A DNA stretch of 64,000 bases from Paracentrotus lividus (lineage: Eukaryota > Echinodermata > Echinoidea > Camarodonta > Echinidae), in NCBI GenBank assembly GCA_940671915.1, contig CALNVZ010003433.1, positions 18,019,897 through 18,083,896 on the forward strand, written 5' to 3'. The notes beneath the pieces were generated by a model that worked only from the letters and a program-made list of their open reading frames with translations, was not told where the DNA came from and made no database searches. A program made the translations under genes and the position numbers. Below, piece after piece: positions 36,880 through 50,200 of this stretch (within the stretch, counting starts at the first letter, position 1; each line of letters starts with the position of its first letter).

Positions 36880-38170
36880 AGCCGGGAGGGTAACTGTCCG
36901 GCCCACAAGATGTCCAATATTCCCTCCGATGGTAGTTAGTCCGGGAAACCAAGGTAATTAGTCCTCGTCGGGAGGTTAATATTCTCCTAATGGCCGGTAA
37001 TTGTTCGGGTTTAATGTTCGCGGGCACAACAAACCAAATCACACCTCAAAACGGTCAAATGTCCTCTGCGGGATAATCTGAAGCTTCCGGGAGAAGTAAA
37101 TATGCCTCCCATCCTCGGTGCTGTAATTGTCCCATCCCAGGAGAGTAAAATTGTCCTTGAAACGAAATATGAAAGGAAGAAAGAACGAAGAAAGGAGAAT
37201 AATACACGATACAGATCAGTCAGAAAATACACAGAAAAAACAACTCTGCGAGGCGAAAAGACTCACAATGGGTCGCACACTTTATACGATCTCCCGACAA
37301 TCCAATGCCTAGTGATGAGGAACCACACCCCGGTAATATGTCCCGAGGAACCGGCCTCACATTGTACCCTACGAGGGCGCTCAATATGTTCCAGTGCGCA
37401 AAACAGAGGTAATCTCTCCGCCTCGCGCTAATATGTAACCTCCGGCCCGCGCGGGACAGCGCAATGGGTAATTGCCTCAAGGACACAACACCTATCAACA
37501 AAGGTAAATTTAGATTCTGGTCGGAAAAGTAATAATAATGTCCTGAGCAGGTAACTCATGAAACTAATATAACAGATGGGACCGAGATAACTTGATCTGG
37601 CCAGGTACACTTATACCGGGCCCACATCAAAACAAAAAGGTAGATTGTCGGGGGGTAACATGTCCGACAGACTGAGACCAAGGTCAATTGTCTGGGGGGT
37701 AATTGTTCCAGGCAGTAAATTGTCTCGCATCCAAAACATCCAAATCCGACTAACACCAAAAAAGAAAAACACCCAAAACGCTGGGACACAAGAATAAAAT
37801 GATAACTGCGGCCGCAATGAATATTCCGGAGAAAACATAAAAAAAAAAGAAAACAAAACACCACACCAAGGTAATTGTTCCGCGGGGTAAATGTCCTTCG
37901 GGGAGGTAATTTTGGTCCGGGGCGGTAATAATGCTCTCATAATGCTCCTAAATGCTACCAAACATTAATTTATATAATGTGTCCGGAGGAATTGTCCTCG
38001 GGGGGTAATGGTGTCCTGCAGGACCTGTAATTGTCCCGAGCGGAAAACAAAAGGAAATAAAAATTTGTCCGGGGGTAATTGTCCTCGGGGGGTAATGTCC
38101 GGGGGTAGTTGTCCGGGTGTAACTATAAATATGTCCGGAAGGAACGGTAATTGTTCCCTGATACCGCTGA
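36880..38170 (-). repeat. GGACAATTACCCCC minisatellite, right arm (inverted)
   Basis: The same unit on the other strand (GTCCGGGGGTAATTGTCC). Dense at 37870-38170, sparser with interruptions at 36880-37870. Confidence 0.75.
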
Positions 38171-39005
38171 AAAGCATAATCATTTGTAATAATAATGAAG
38201 AATATGTAGCCTAATCTTAATAAAGAACCCTGGAAATATGAATAAAACAACTTTTTAATAGTACTCTTACGACCAGGAATTCATTTATGACTAATAAGTG
38301 TAAATTGAGTACGCCCCATGCTTTTGTTTTTAAATTAGTCATATTAATCACAATGCATGCAATTATGGTTTTATTTCCTATGCTATGTGATCATTTTCAT
38401 TGTCATAAACTTGTAGCAAGTTACAACATTGTAAGCTTACTTTAATTGGAAATTCATACATATCGAATTCGCATGATAATATCAACTGCATTTTACCTAG
38501 GTAACGGACGCAGCTTGACGTCACACAATAAAAGTTTCGGCGCGGGGCCACAATGGCGTAAACATTTATAGAGCGCTATTGTCATCAGACAATTCGGATA
38601 TCTATGGACTCCACACCTGTTTACCTATAATATATGGCTCTAGAATGCTCCCTTAATTATAATACTGTTCATTTGTAAATTATTTCTCCTGAGGCAATAC
38701 GGAGGCGGTCACTAACACTTTGAAAATTGAGGACAAATCTAATTAAAATGGCGAAAATGCCTATTACTTACATCCTTTGTTTTGTTTTGATGATACCTGC
38801 CAAAACGTGAAACTCTATGATGTTATAAAAATAAAAATATACTACACAATATACTATATACTTATATATATATTATATATCATATAAAATACTAAATATA
38901 AATATATATAGTATATTAATATTATATAAATTACACTGTTGCTCATAAAGGACTTGGATATTTTTTATGTGCATCCAGCCACATCTTTTTTGCTTCCGGC
39001 TATAA
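38171..39005. other. AT-rich intergenic sequence before the N gap
   Basis: CTCTTACGACCAGGAATTCA (38262-38281) resembles TTTTTACGACCAGGCAATTC at 35361-35380 on the other side of the foldback. A TATA-rich stretch at 38835-38930 leads into the gap. Confidence 0.45.
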
Positions 39006-40005
39006 NNNNNNNNNNNNNNNNNNNNNNNNNNNNNNNNNNNNNNNNNNNNNNNNNNNNNNNNNNNNNNNNNNNNNNNNNNNNNNNNNNNNNNNNNNNNNNN
39101 NNNNNNNNNNNNNNNNNNNNNNNNNNNNNNNNNNNNNNNNNNNNNNNNNNNNNNNNNNNNNNNNNNNNNNNNNNNNNNNNNNNNNNNNNNNNNNNNNNNN
39201 NNNNNNNNNNNNNNNNNNNNNNNNNNNNNNNNNNNNNNNNNNNNNNNNNNNNNNNNNNNNNNNNNNNNNNNNNNNNNNNNNNNNNNNNNNNNNNNNNNNN
39301 NNNNNNNNNNNNNNNNNNNNNNNNNNNNNNNNNNNNNNNNNNNNNNNNNNNNNNNNNNNNNNNNNNNNNNNNNNNNNNNNNNNNNNNNNNNNNNNNNNNN
39401 NNNNNNNNNNNNNNNNNNNNNNNNNNNNNNNNNNNNNNNNNNNNNNNNNNNNNNNNNNNNNNNNNNNNNNNNNNNNNNNNNNNNNNNNNNNNNNNNNNNN
39501 NNNNNNNNNNNNNNNNNNNNNNNNNNNNNNNNNNNNNNNNNNNNNNNNNNNNNNNNNNNNNNNNNNNNNNNNNNNNNNNNNNNNNNNNNNNNNNNNNNNN
39601 NNNNNNNNNNNNNNNNNNNNNNNNNNNNNNNNNNNNNNNNNNNNNNNNNNNNNNNNNNNNNNNNNNNNNNNNNNNNNNNNNNNNNNNNNNNNNNNNNNNN
39701 NNNNNNNNNNNNNNNNNNNNNNNNNNNNNNNNNNNNNNNNNNNNNNNNNNNNNNNNNNNNNNNNNNNNNNNNNNNNNNNNNNNNNNNNNNNNNNNNNNNN
39801 NNNNNNNNNNNNNNNNNNNNNNNNNNNNNNNNNNNNNNNNNNNNNNNNNNNNNNNNNNNNNNNNNNNNNNNNNNNNNNNNNNNNNNNNNNNNNNNNNNNN
39901 NNNNNNNNNNNNNNNNNNNNNNNNNNNNNNNNNNNNNNNNNNNNNNNNNNNNNNNNNNNNNNNNNNNNNNNNNNNNNNNNNNNNNNNNNNNNNNNNNNNN
40001 NNNNN
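39006..40005. other. Assembly gap, 1000 N
   Basis: Exactly 1000 N, a conventional placeholder for a gap of unknown size, between AT-rich intergenic DNA and the region 3' of BBS12. Confidence 0.99.
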
Positions 40006-41016
40006 AAGGACATACTGATAGTCGCTATCTAATCTACGCCGTAAGTCTCCCCAAAACCAGAAATAATGAAGTTTAATCCACCCAGGTATCATGAATTTAT
40101 AACTTGTTTCGACAATACAATATTGAGATCTTCAGTCAATTGTAGTGGATGAGGGCGAGAGTTGATTGGCGATAACAGACTTATTTACAATTACGACCAA
40201 GTGTATGGAATTAATTACTACAAGTGAAGTTAAATGTATGGCTTTGGGTATTAGTGACATGGTCATGCTTACTGAGATAAGACATGTGTATTTGAGTAAT
40301 GTGGTTCAAGTAACATTTTAGAGTGGATTCCTGATCCTTGATTAAAATCATACCGTGGGTGATTGTTGAAATTAATAATTCAGTAATTAATCAGTGACTT
40401 TAAGTCCATTTTGGCACAACAATCAGAGGTAATAATTGATATTTGTAAGTTCATTGCATCATGTAATTCTTACATAATTTGAATGTCTCAGTGTGAACAA
40501 TATGATAAAAGTTCATACAATCTGATCTGCAATGACTTTAAAAAAAAAATTAAAAATTAAAAATGACATTGAGGCAAAGGCTATTCATGTAATCTCTTGT
40601 GTATAGCATTTTACAAGGTTACGGAAATGTTTTGATACATTTCTCTAAAGTTATTGACATTCCTGTTTACACTGTAATAAAGTTTGGGAATTTTATTTTG
40701 ACCTTGTCCAGTACATGTACATGTTTCTGGATTGACCTGGAGACTGGATTGGGGTAAGTGATACTTGTTTGATGAGCCAAGGTAGTTTTCTATCAGTTCA
40801 ATTTTATTTCTTCTTTAAACTTTAGCAACATGAAAAGATTTCAATGTTTTACAGGTTAACTCAAATCAGTCACGTATTGGAAGGAATATAGTACCTTTTT
40901 AGTATAAGGGTGTGTAAGGTGAATCTAAAAACCTGGGAAGATGTTTTGAGGCCTCTCAATGCAACAATGAATCGAAACAGCATTTAAAGCACTACTCGTG
41001 ATCAAAATTTCTAACC
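40006..41016. other. Region 3' of BBS12
   Basis: AT-rich. It should contain the BBS12 3' UTR just left of 41017; no further exon is needed, since the stop codon is at 41017-41019. Confidence 0.5.
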
Positions 41017-41279
41017 TCACAGTACTCTATCAAAATATCTATCTTCTTTATCAACCCCAGTGACAATGAGAGCATCGCATAGCAAAACCTGTTTCACAAG
41101 ATGCCACGCCTTCTGCCACGCCCCTTTCTGGCTGAGAAGCAGTCATGTACATTGGAAGATGGGCTGCTATGGCAACCAGTTGAATCCTGAGAATCATCCT
41201 GTGCCGCTGGTTGTAGTTGACCATGTTCAAATTGTGTTCTGGATGTATGAGGCGAATCCCTCAGCCAAGGCTTCATAGA
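41017..41279 (-). CDS. BBS12: BBS12 exon 12 (C-terminus and stop)
   Basis: Starts after GGTCTAG and reads VYEALAEGFASYIQNT (human [21 protein letters not shown]). A hydrophilic stretch (EHGQLQPAAQDDSQDS) follows in a shifted frame, then KGAWQKAWHLVKQVLLCDAL and IVTGVDKEDRYFDRVL to TGA. The AW-x-x-A-L-D/H-LV-x-x-x-L-x-x-D-x-x-I-x-TG pattern is the conserved chaperonin C-terminal equatorial signature of BBS12 (human AWRRALDLVLLALQTDSEII). Two compensating one-base shifts, one at a T run and one at an A run, are likely sequencing errors. Confidence 0.78.
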
Positions 41280-44200
41280 CTAGACCATGATGGTAATTGT
41301 GGAAGTCGGTGATGTCTCCTAATATAAATTTGAAAGCACAGATATAAATCCTAAATTATTGCATTTTGATTGTACATAATATTATGATAAGATCCCCTAG
41401 GTTTTGGAAATATAGTTGTGTAAATCTAAAGATAAATTGGGAGCATATATCTTCAATAGCCTTATAACCAAGTAAATGATTTTGCTATGTAAAATAGTGA
41501 AATTTTTGTTTATTGTATACCATGCACATTTAGGTGCATTTTCAACAGAGAGACAAAAACAGTGCAGTTGCATTACAAGCACAAACCTACCGGAGGAATT
41601 GGGAATGTTATGATTAAGAAATTTGTGCAATAGTGACAGAGATCACTCATAATAGTGGTATGACAAAATCAAATCAATAACTATTACAAAAATATATGGC
41701 ATATTGGCATATGGCACAACTCTGTGTACATGAAATTTAACATTTAACACACATACTCAAAATCTAATCAAATTATCTTCCTATGATGATACATACTACC
41801 CTAAGTTTAAAGTTCATATCTAAACTGGTTCTTGAGATAAATGGGATTTCACAAGTTGACCTCTGTGACCCTTGACCTTTGACCTACATACTCCAAAATC
41901 TAATCATATCATCTTCCAATGATGATACATGCTACCCATAAGTTTGAAGCCCATATCTCAACTGGTTTTGAGATAAATGGGATTTCATAATTTGACCTGT
42001 GACCCTTGACCTTTGACCTACATACTCCAAAATCTAATCAGATCATCTTCCTATGGTGATACATACTACCACTTAGTTTGAAGGCCATATCTCATCTGGT
42101 TTTCAAGATATCGCATAACGAACTTATTTACATGGAATTTCACAATTTGACCTGCGACACTTGACCTGTGACCTACGTACTCCAAAATCTAATCAGATCA
42201 TCTTCCTATGATGATATATACATGTATACTCTCCCTCAGTTTGATGTTCATATCTCAAATGGTTCTTGAGATATCGCGATAACGAGCAAACGGGACGTAC
42301 GGACGGACGGACAACCGAAAACATGATGCCTCCGGACCACCTTCGGTGGCAGAGGCATAAAAAGCCTTTTACATTCTAAAAAAAATTAATTTGGAGAACA
42401 TCCAAATAAAGCCAGATTGGCCTTGTACAACAAAGTCCTCACTTGGTATCAGAGCAAGTCAAGACTTACCACTCTGTTGCGTAAACTTCTCCACTAGATG
42501 TTGTTCGATCCTGCGCCACCCAGTAACACCTTCCCATCATGCAGTGCCCCCCGTAGCCGTGCCATGCAGGTATGAAGCCTCTGTTCAGCTCCAGTTAGAT
42601 GGGTTCAGATGGAGCACACAAGACGATGGTCTAGAAGAAAACATGGAAGAGTAAAGCATTAACTAAAGATTTTTAATAACCCAACATACATGTAGTAGAC
42701 TCAAGACCACATCCCATCCACTAATTAACCCTATCTCCATACAGTAACAACGTAAGCCAGCCAACGTATGCCAGCCAACGAGTTCAACTAGCGCGAACCC
42801 GCCCATGCTTGCCAGTCAAGTCAACCAATCTACACCTGCATCTGCACAGCATTTGATGTATTCGTTTATAGGCCGTTACTTTTATTAAAAATGAAATAAG
42901 CCAATCGATTAAATATACTGCCATTACAAGGCTGTCCTCAGAAGATGACTGCTCGCAATGCATTCCTTTACATTACATTGCCAGGGCAAATAATCCTAAC
43001 ATGGTGTTGCAGCTTCAGGTCTCGAGATCTTACTGTTGGATGTGGATCATATCCCGAGGACCAGTAGGACACCAGGATATTCTCGCATACATCGTCCTGA
43101 GATAGAGGGGAAAGGGGGGGGGGGGGGAGAAAGAAGTGGGAGGGCAAGGGAAAAGAAAGCAACAATGTTTAAAGAGTATGATTCCAAAACTCATATTTGA
43201 ATGGATGATTAATGAAATTGCAAACAATCCTGATATATTGTTCGAGCATCAGGTCTCTCAATCTTACTGTCTGGTGTAGATCATATTCTGAGGATTAGTA
43301 TGATCATGAGGATTTGATATTCTCATACATATTGCAAGATAGAGGAGAGAGAAAGAGTAAGGGAGAGGGGGAATAAAAGAAATAGTGTATTTGAAGGGTT
43401 AAGAAGAGAGAGACCAAGAAAGGCGGAGGTAAGAAAGAGATAGAGATAGATCAAGCATCAACATTGACAAAAACAACATTATACTTATAACTGATGATAA
43501 TTTACAAAGACCTTGTGGTACAAATATACAGAATGCCTTATTTCCATGAAATATTACTGAATTGCTTATTTCAGGTTCATATACATCAGAGGGTGATTCA
43601 CTAACAGCTAAAATCAATCCCAACTGGGATGAAATCAATTTTAGAATCATTAACCATGTTATAGTTCCATAGGTCCATACATGTAGATGGGATTGATTTT
43701 AAATGTTAGTGAATCACCGCCTGGTAACTTTAAAAGGTGAATAACAATGAGAATTATTGGCAGCATCCTTATCAGTATATCCACAGCATACCATCAACAA
43801 GAACTCATTCTTTATAGATATTTACCTGTAAAGCATCTGGAATGTAGGTTAAAAGGTTAGACTTGTGGACAGTCCCTAGTAGCTGCAATAATCTGTAAGG
43901 CACATTATCCAGGAACAGTATATTGTGAAAACAGCAGGCATCAACCAGAGATGAGTCTACTGATCCCCTTACTATCAGCAGATTTACATTCAACTGAGAA
44001 AAAAGAAAGAAAAAAAAAAAATCAAAATCATTGTCTTAAGCATCTATTCATAGAAACAATAATTCATTTCATAATTATTTTTTTCTTCAATTACTATTTT
44101 TTTGTTTTGCTTTTTAAGTTCAAATATCATGTACTTTCCAATGACATATGAAAAGAAAAAAAAATTAATCCATCTATCTGAAATAATAGAAAGAGAGAGT

Positions 44201-47200
44201 AGGATGCTGTGACTGAATGAACATAGTAACTGACGAGGTGTCAAAATCATTGTTACTTGGACTACAGACGGTTTATTTCAAATCGCAAATTATGACCTTC
44301 AAAACAGACAGAAGTCATTCAGTGCATTCAGAGCCGACAACAGGGAGTCCTGAAAACCTTAGTGTTTGTAAATCTTCTTTGGGCTGATTTTTCAAATAAT
44401 TTTTTCTAATCTAATTATTCACCTTTCATATTTTCCTATATAAAAATTCTTTGGGAGTTGGACATTCGTTTTTTATTCTGAAAATGTAGTCTACATTTTG
44501 TTTGATATTGTGATTATTATTTTTCATTATCAGAGCTCAAGGATATTTTTGAATCTCAGTAGTTACCTTCTTCAAAATGGACAGAATCTTGTTGGTCCAT
44601 GTAGAGACGACATCTGTTGCACTTGGTGGAACACCAGACACTGTACTAGTGGACTTCAGAGAATCTTTGAAACCTCTGTGTCTGTATGACTCTTGTAAAT
44701 CACCATTGAGAAGCTGGATATAAAAAAAAAAAATTTGAATATTACAGATGAGGACCTAAAAAAAACCCAAACAAACAAACAATACAAAAATCTGCTACTT
44801 CAAAATGAAGCAGTACTATACCCTGAAAATTTTCATAGGTTATCTGGACTAACATTCATAAATTTTACAATTGGTTGCATTTAGTGCCTTAATGTAGAAA
44901 TTTATTGTATTCTACGCAATTTAAAATTATTTTAGAGCAAAATTATTCAAGCTTGTTAAGCATACATTTCCTAACTTTAAAAAAATTATTATCAGCTATT
45001 GAAATGCAGAAAAGAAAATGGCCAAAACTTTGTTAGAAGATTTTCAAAATACATCACTTACCAAACCTGTCAAGCTTTTTCCTTTAATTGTTTGGATTGT
45101 GTTGAGCTGCTCTTCACGGCAAGGGAGCACAAGACCATGGATACAACAAGACGATGATGATGGTGGTCCTGTTAGGGTTTGGACATGCACTAGATCTGGA
45201 CGGAAGACAAACCTGGACAGCAATTGAGTGAAACATACATGTAGGAAAATTAGAGAATTCATGCAATCATGACCATTTAAAGTTTCTACCAAGGTCTAAA
45301 AAAATCATTGTGACTAAAGTAGAACAAAACACAAGTTTCCAGACTCTTGAATTTCAACGAGAATGCCGATTCTGCCTCCAAAGCAGGAGTCAAAATGAAA
45401 CTTCCTAAATTAGACAGCTAACGTAGAAACAGGGATGTCAATTACAGTGTATTGTGTAGGATGAATAGTTCAGCTAGTCAATAAGAGTAGGAACAGAATT
45501 TTTGATACAATGTTTTCATCAAAAACTCGAACCATTTTGTCTTAAATTACTGTATTATTAACGGAGGCCATACTGTTTATTATTTTGTGTAAGTTTCAAC
45601 ACCATTCATTAGCATTCTCTGATCATACCTGTGCTGCTCTTGACTCGTGATTAGCTGGGATTGACAGGTTTCAACGGCTAACTTCATCTCTGCATCTGCA
45701 CCATGGCTCAGGCTATCACTGCAGAAGTAAGGGGGACAACATATCAGGGTAACATGTCACAAGAACTTCTTTTAGACATACCAGGAGATAATGAAATACC
45801 TCATTCTCAGACCTGCCAACAAAAAATCGTATTCCGTACTTTTTCTATCCTCTTTCGCTTCTTAAGGGGGTACTAAGATCTATAGATGTCTATGAATGCA
45901 CATCACCATCATGCCATACTACATCGCACCTGTCTTCATAGAAAACATTTAATTGTTCAATGAATTGTCTATGTCCCTCATTTACCAGAACGAATGCCTT
46001 TGCTGCAGGGATGACACACTTGTCAAAATGTTTGGCATATTTACCTTGTTTTCTATTGAAAATAATTGAATAATAAAAGGTTTTCAGGTCGACAGGTGGA
46101 TGGGGATTGACATTTTTATGATCTGAATAATTATTGACATTTAATGAGTTTGGTACCCCTTATCCAAATGAAAAAGACAAAAATACGATTTTAGGTTGGC
46201 AGTACTGCATTCTGAGCTTACAAGAGACAGATTGCTTTGTATGAAATTGTGTCTATTTTATTTATAAATATGAAATAGACTAACCAAATATTTTAAGAAG
46301 CTTTTTGGTAAAATATTTTTGAGCTGTATGAAGCTGAAAGTAAAATAAAAACAAGTAGGTGTGTCAACATCATAAAAGTATTACACAGAATAAGCATTTT
46401 TTTTTTTTCTTCTGAGAGACATCCATCTACATGTATCAAGTCACAAGATTTTTCAATTATATGAATAATAATGTATTTACCCCAGTCTTGCAATTGTATC
46501 TGATTCTTCCGCTTTTCTGGTTAGGTCCCTTTTCCCCATCACATCACCAGCAAGCATTTGAGGGGCATCTACATTCTGTTTGCGCACACTGCATCTCTGC
46601 ACAGCATCCTGATGCGAGAAATGAACCGATGTGGCACTTCCCAGAGTTGCATTGGGAACAACAGATGTCTTTACATCTTTCAAGTGATGCTGGCCAAAAT
46701 TACTGAAATTCTTTTCAGACTTAGTCTCTGACAAAGGCACATCAGATGCCCCATCTTCTAGAAGATGGCGGCTCAAAATGCGACGAGATCCCTTCAGAAG
46801 TTTGGATGGTTTTTGCTCAATTGCACTTTTCAACAGAGATTCTAATTGCAAACTTCTCTGTATAGGTGAAAGAATTGTGGAGGATCTTTCCTGTGATGAT
46901 GATGATGATGATGATGAAATGATGCCTGTGATCTTTGTTGATACCTGAATGCAAATCACCTGTTGACCTGATTTTAAAAGTGGTCTGTACAGAGCCTGTG
47001 AGGCAGTTTCTTTGGTTTTTACTCGCTGTTGTTCAGTTTCTTTCAAATCAGTCACTTCCAAACAATCATTGTCTTCGAAGAACCACTCAACATCATTAAT
47101 GTCTTCTTCCTCTTTCTCTTTCTCACCACGACAGGAATCATTTTGTTTTGTGCCCTGTGTAGTGAGAATTGCTCAAAGTTTGTACATATTGCACTTGAGG

Positions 47201-50200
47201 TATCAGGTTTGGTACTGCTGGTTGAGAGGAATGGAAAAGTAGGTTTTTGTGCAGATGAAGCCAGCTTCCCTGCAGCTGTTACATCCTTTGGTTGGTCAAC
47301 ATAATGAGAATCATTCTCAAAGAACCAATGACGTCGTCAACATCATCCATAGATATTGCACTTGAGGTACCTGGCTCGGCACTGTTGGCTGAGAGAAATG
47401 GAATTGCATGTTTGAGTGAGAAAGTAGATTCAAAATCAGATGTTAAGAGAGTGTTTCCCTTGTTCCCCACTGGATTCTGTAGGATTGGTGATCTTGAGGA
47501 TTGTTTGAGATAGCAAGGCGCAGCTGTCCTTGCTCTTTTGGTTCAAGCAACACTATCTATCTCTGTGACCTCTGACCTCATGACATCCCCATGGTGAATA
47601 GGTCCGTTGCTTTGGAACACTTGTGTGAAGCTGAAGAATCATCAAGGATTATCCTATTCCTTTCTGTTTCTCTATTAGCTGTAACAGTTGTAGGTTTGGG
47701 AAGGAAGTGAATGGAGACTGTGCACTGCTCAGCAATGTCTTCACAGTCTTGAAGGAATCCATCTCCAATTCTGATAAATATCTTGTATAGGAACATCCTG
47801 CAAGTGGCAAAAAAAAAACAAACAAAAAAAAGAAAAACAAAATTGTAAGCAAATACCTTTTACTTTTGTATTTTTTATTCTTTAAACTCATACCAACGTA
47901 CTTGAAGTGTGTTTACAAAACTGCCACAGAGATAAAGGCCTTATATCAACCTACATGTTCATATCAGTATAAGGTAACTGGACTTGCACAGTCTAAAAGG
48001 AGAAACCTTGTGATTACTTTTGGTTCCCCTCCACCTGTATCCTTCCTGGCACGGGTGAATATTAAATAAGTTTAACAGATTTGCGTACCTGATTGAGTAA
48101 GAACTGGACATTTGCAGCCCAGAGTCCAGCAAGGGTGACCAGTGTGGTGCAGCTTGACCCATGGCGTTTGTGTTGGGACAAACAGAACTCTCTCGCCAAC
48201 TGACCAACAGGATGCTGTGGAAAGAATCAAGTAGGGAAGTCTAAAGAGTTACTTTTGTATATTATGAGGTGGGTACACTCGCCCAATGTCCAAGGTTTTT
48301 TACACAACTTGAGACTATTGATAAATATTCTCAATAAATTAGCAAATAAAATGCTTTATTATAAATTATAAAAAATTTATAAAACACTTATGAGACGAAA
48401 TCATACAAAGCTCCATATGATGTGGTTGAATACAGGTAATTATTTCCCAAGCTGTATGATGTACTTACAGAAATTTTTTTCACATACCATGAAAGAAAGT
48501 TTTAATTCTTATTGGAAATAGAACTTAGGAAATGGAATGGGGAATGGGTAAATGGGTAGGGTCAAATTGGAGCCCTCAAAAAATAGGTACAATTAGTCAA
48601 ATTAATCTTGTTTACATATATCCATTTTTTTCCCCTTACAACAGAGATTACCTCAGTATCTAGGCCCTGCAAGAATTCATACTGGTTTATCAAACCATTA
48701 TTCCTGTCTTCATCAGCAGCCCCATGCCTTTCTGATGAGTACCCAACAATATCGGTTCGGTGTAAAAATGCAGAGGTAAAATGGCGGAGGTAAAATGGCG
48801 GAGGTAAAAATGGCAGAGGTAAAAAATGGCGGAGGTAAAAATGGCGGAGGTAAAAATGCGGAGGTAAAAATGGCGGAGGTAAAAATGGCAGATTTAAAAT
48901 GGCAGAGGTAAAAATGGGCGGCGGTAAAAATGGCGGAGGTAAAAATGGCGGAGGTAAAAATGGCAGAGGTAAAAATGGAAGATTTAAAAATGGCAGAGGT
49001 AAATATGGCAGAGGTAAAAATGGCAGAGGTAAAAATTGCGGAGGTAAAATGGCAGAGGTTGCATTGGCGGTTTAATGATTCTGACAGGGGCCGCGGCGTC
49101 AAAAAACGTGAAAATTACCACCTCATTGTGTGTTTTCATTGCATGTCGGCCCGCCATTCAGAATCGTTCCAGGGATTTGAAACTGAATATAATTTCAAAA
49201 TGAATTTAACTTCAATTTAACTTTTAGAAAGTCGATATTTTATCTCACGAACATAGATCCATTTCATGATACGACAATCGAAAAAGACTGCACCTTCTAG
49301 TCGATATCAGCATACAATAATATGACACTTGTCATATTGACCTTTTATACCTTGTCAGGACTCTTGTTTCGTAAAACACTTTAAATGAGCTGATTATAGG
49401 CCTAATATAATTGTGTTATTTCATTTTCATTACAGGCCTATATTGTATTATTTGATACTAGGCAAAATTTGTTTTTAAAAAAAATACTTCAATTGAAGTT
49501 CAATATTGGTTAATCATGCGCTTATAGTAAGGGCGCGGCGCCCCCCCCAGTTACGTGCACAGGGGCCGCCGAAAAGAGGAGAAAGTAGAAAAGGGTAGGG
49601 GCGCCAGATGGACCTGAAACAAAGGGGGCGCGCGAAAGAGGAGAAAAAGGGTAGAAAGGGGTAAGAGCGCCAAATGGACCTAAAACTAAGTGGTCGCTTA
49701 AATTGGTCTTTCAATAATAGGGGCAAAAATTGATCTTAAACGTCTAGCGCCTTCTGGTCTCTATATTTCAGGATAATTTTTCGCGTCGGCTTCTCGCTCT
49801 TCTTATTTTTTTTTTTTAACCATGATACTTTATTTGGATTCTGACTCCAAAACATCAATTAACATTTGTTTCATTTCACAATACTTGAAATGAAGTTTTA
49901 CAGCCAGGAAGAGATAAATTGAAACCGCCAAAACGTAATATACGCCATAGATCACATCAACCTATCATTATTGACAACGTTGGGACATAGTTACACTTCC
50001 ACTTGCACTAATAGTCCTATACTATATTTCATAAAAAGTTACGTGTCAGTGCATGTGGGCAATGTCATTTCTAACTTGGTGCGCATGGTCATGGATAAAT
50101 GCAGATGAACAACAAAACATATTAAACGAAAGTAATTCTTCTTTACTTTTACATCATATTATTATAAAGGATAAAATTACCCAAAATATGATTTGTTATA

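Larger units (their letters stand above)
35690..38170. mobile_element. Large foldback: inverted arrays of a 14-15-bp unit
   Basis: The left arm (35690-36290) is made of GGACAATTACCCCC units; the right arm (36880-38170) is made of the reverse complement GGGGGTAATTGTCC. The outer ends ATCAGGACAAATAAC and (reverse) ATCAGGGAACAATTAC are inverted. The centre (36290-36880) is unique with a purine-rich microsatellite. This is the same architecture as the element at 48756-50644, but longer and more degenerate. No transposase and no clear target duplication. Open frames within it follow the short period. Confidence 0.65.

Noticed and set aside
38939-40092. Open frames of 337-375 codons on both strands
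   Set aside because: They consist almost wholly of N from the 1000-base gap.
48713-49102. Protein with repeated TSAIF
   Set aside because: Product of the 15-bp minisatellite arm, open because 15 is a multiple of three.
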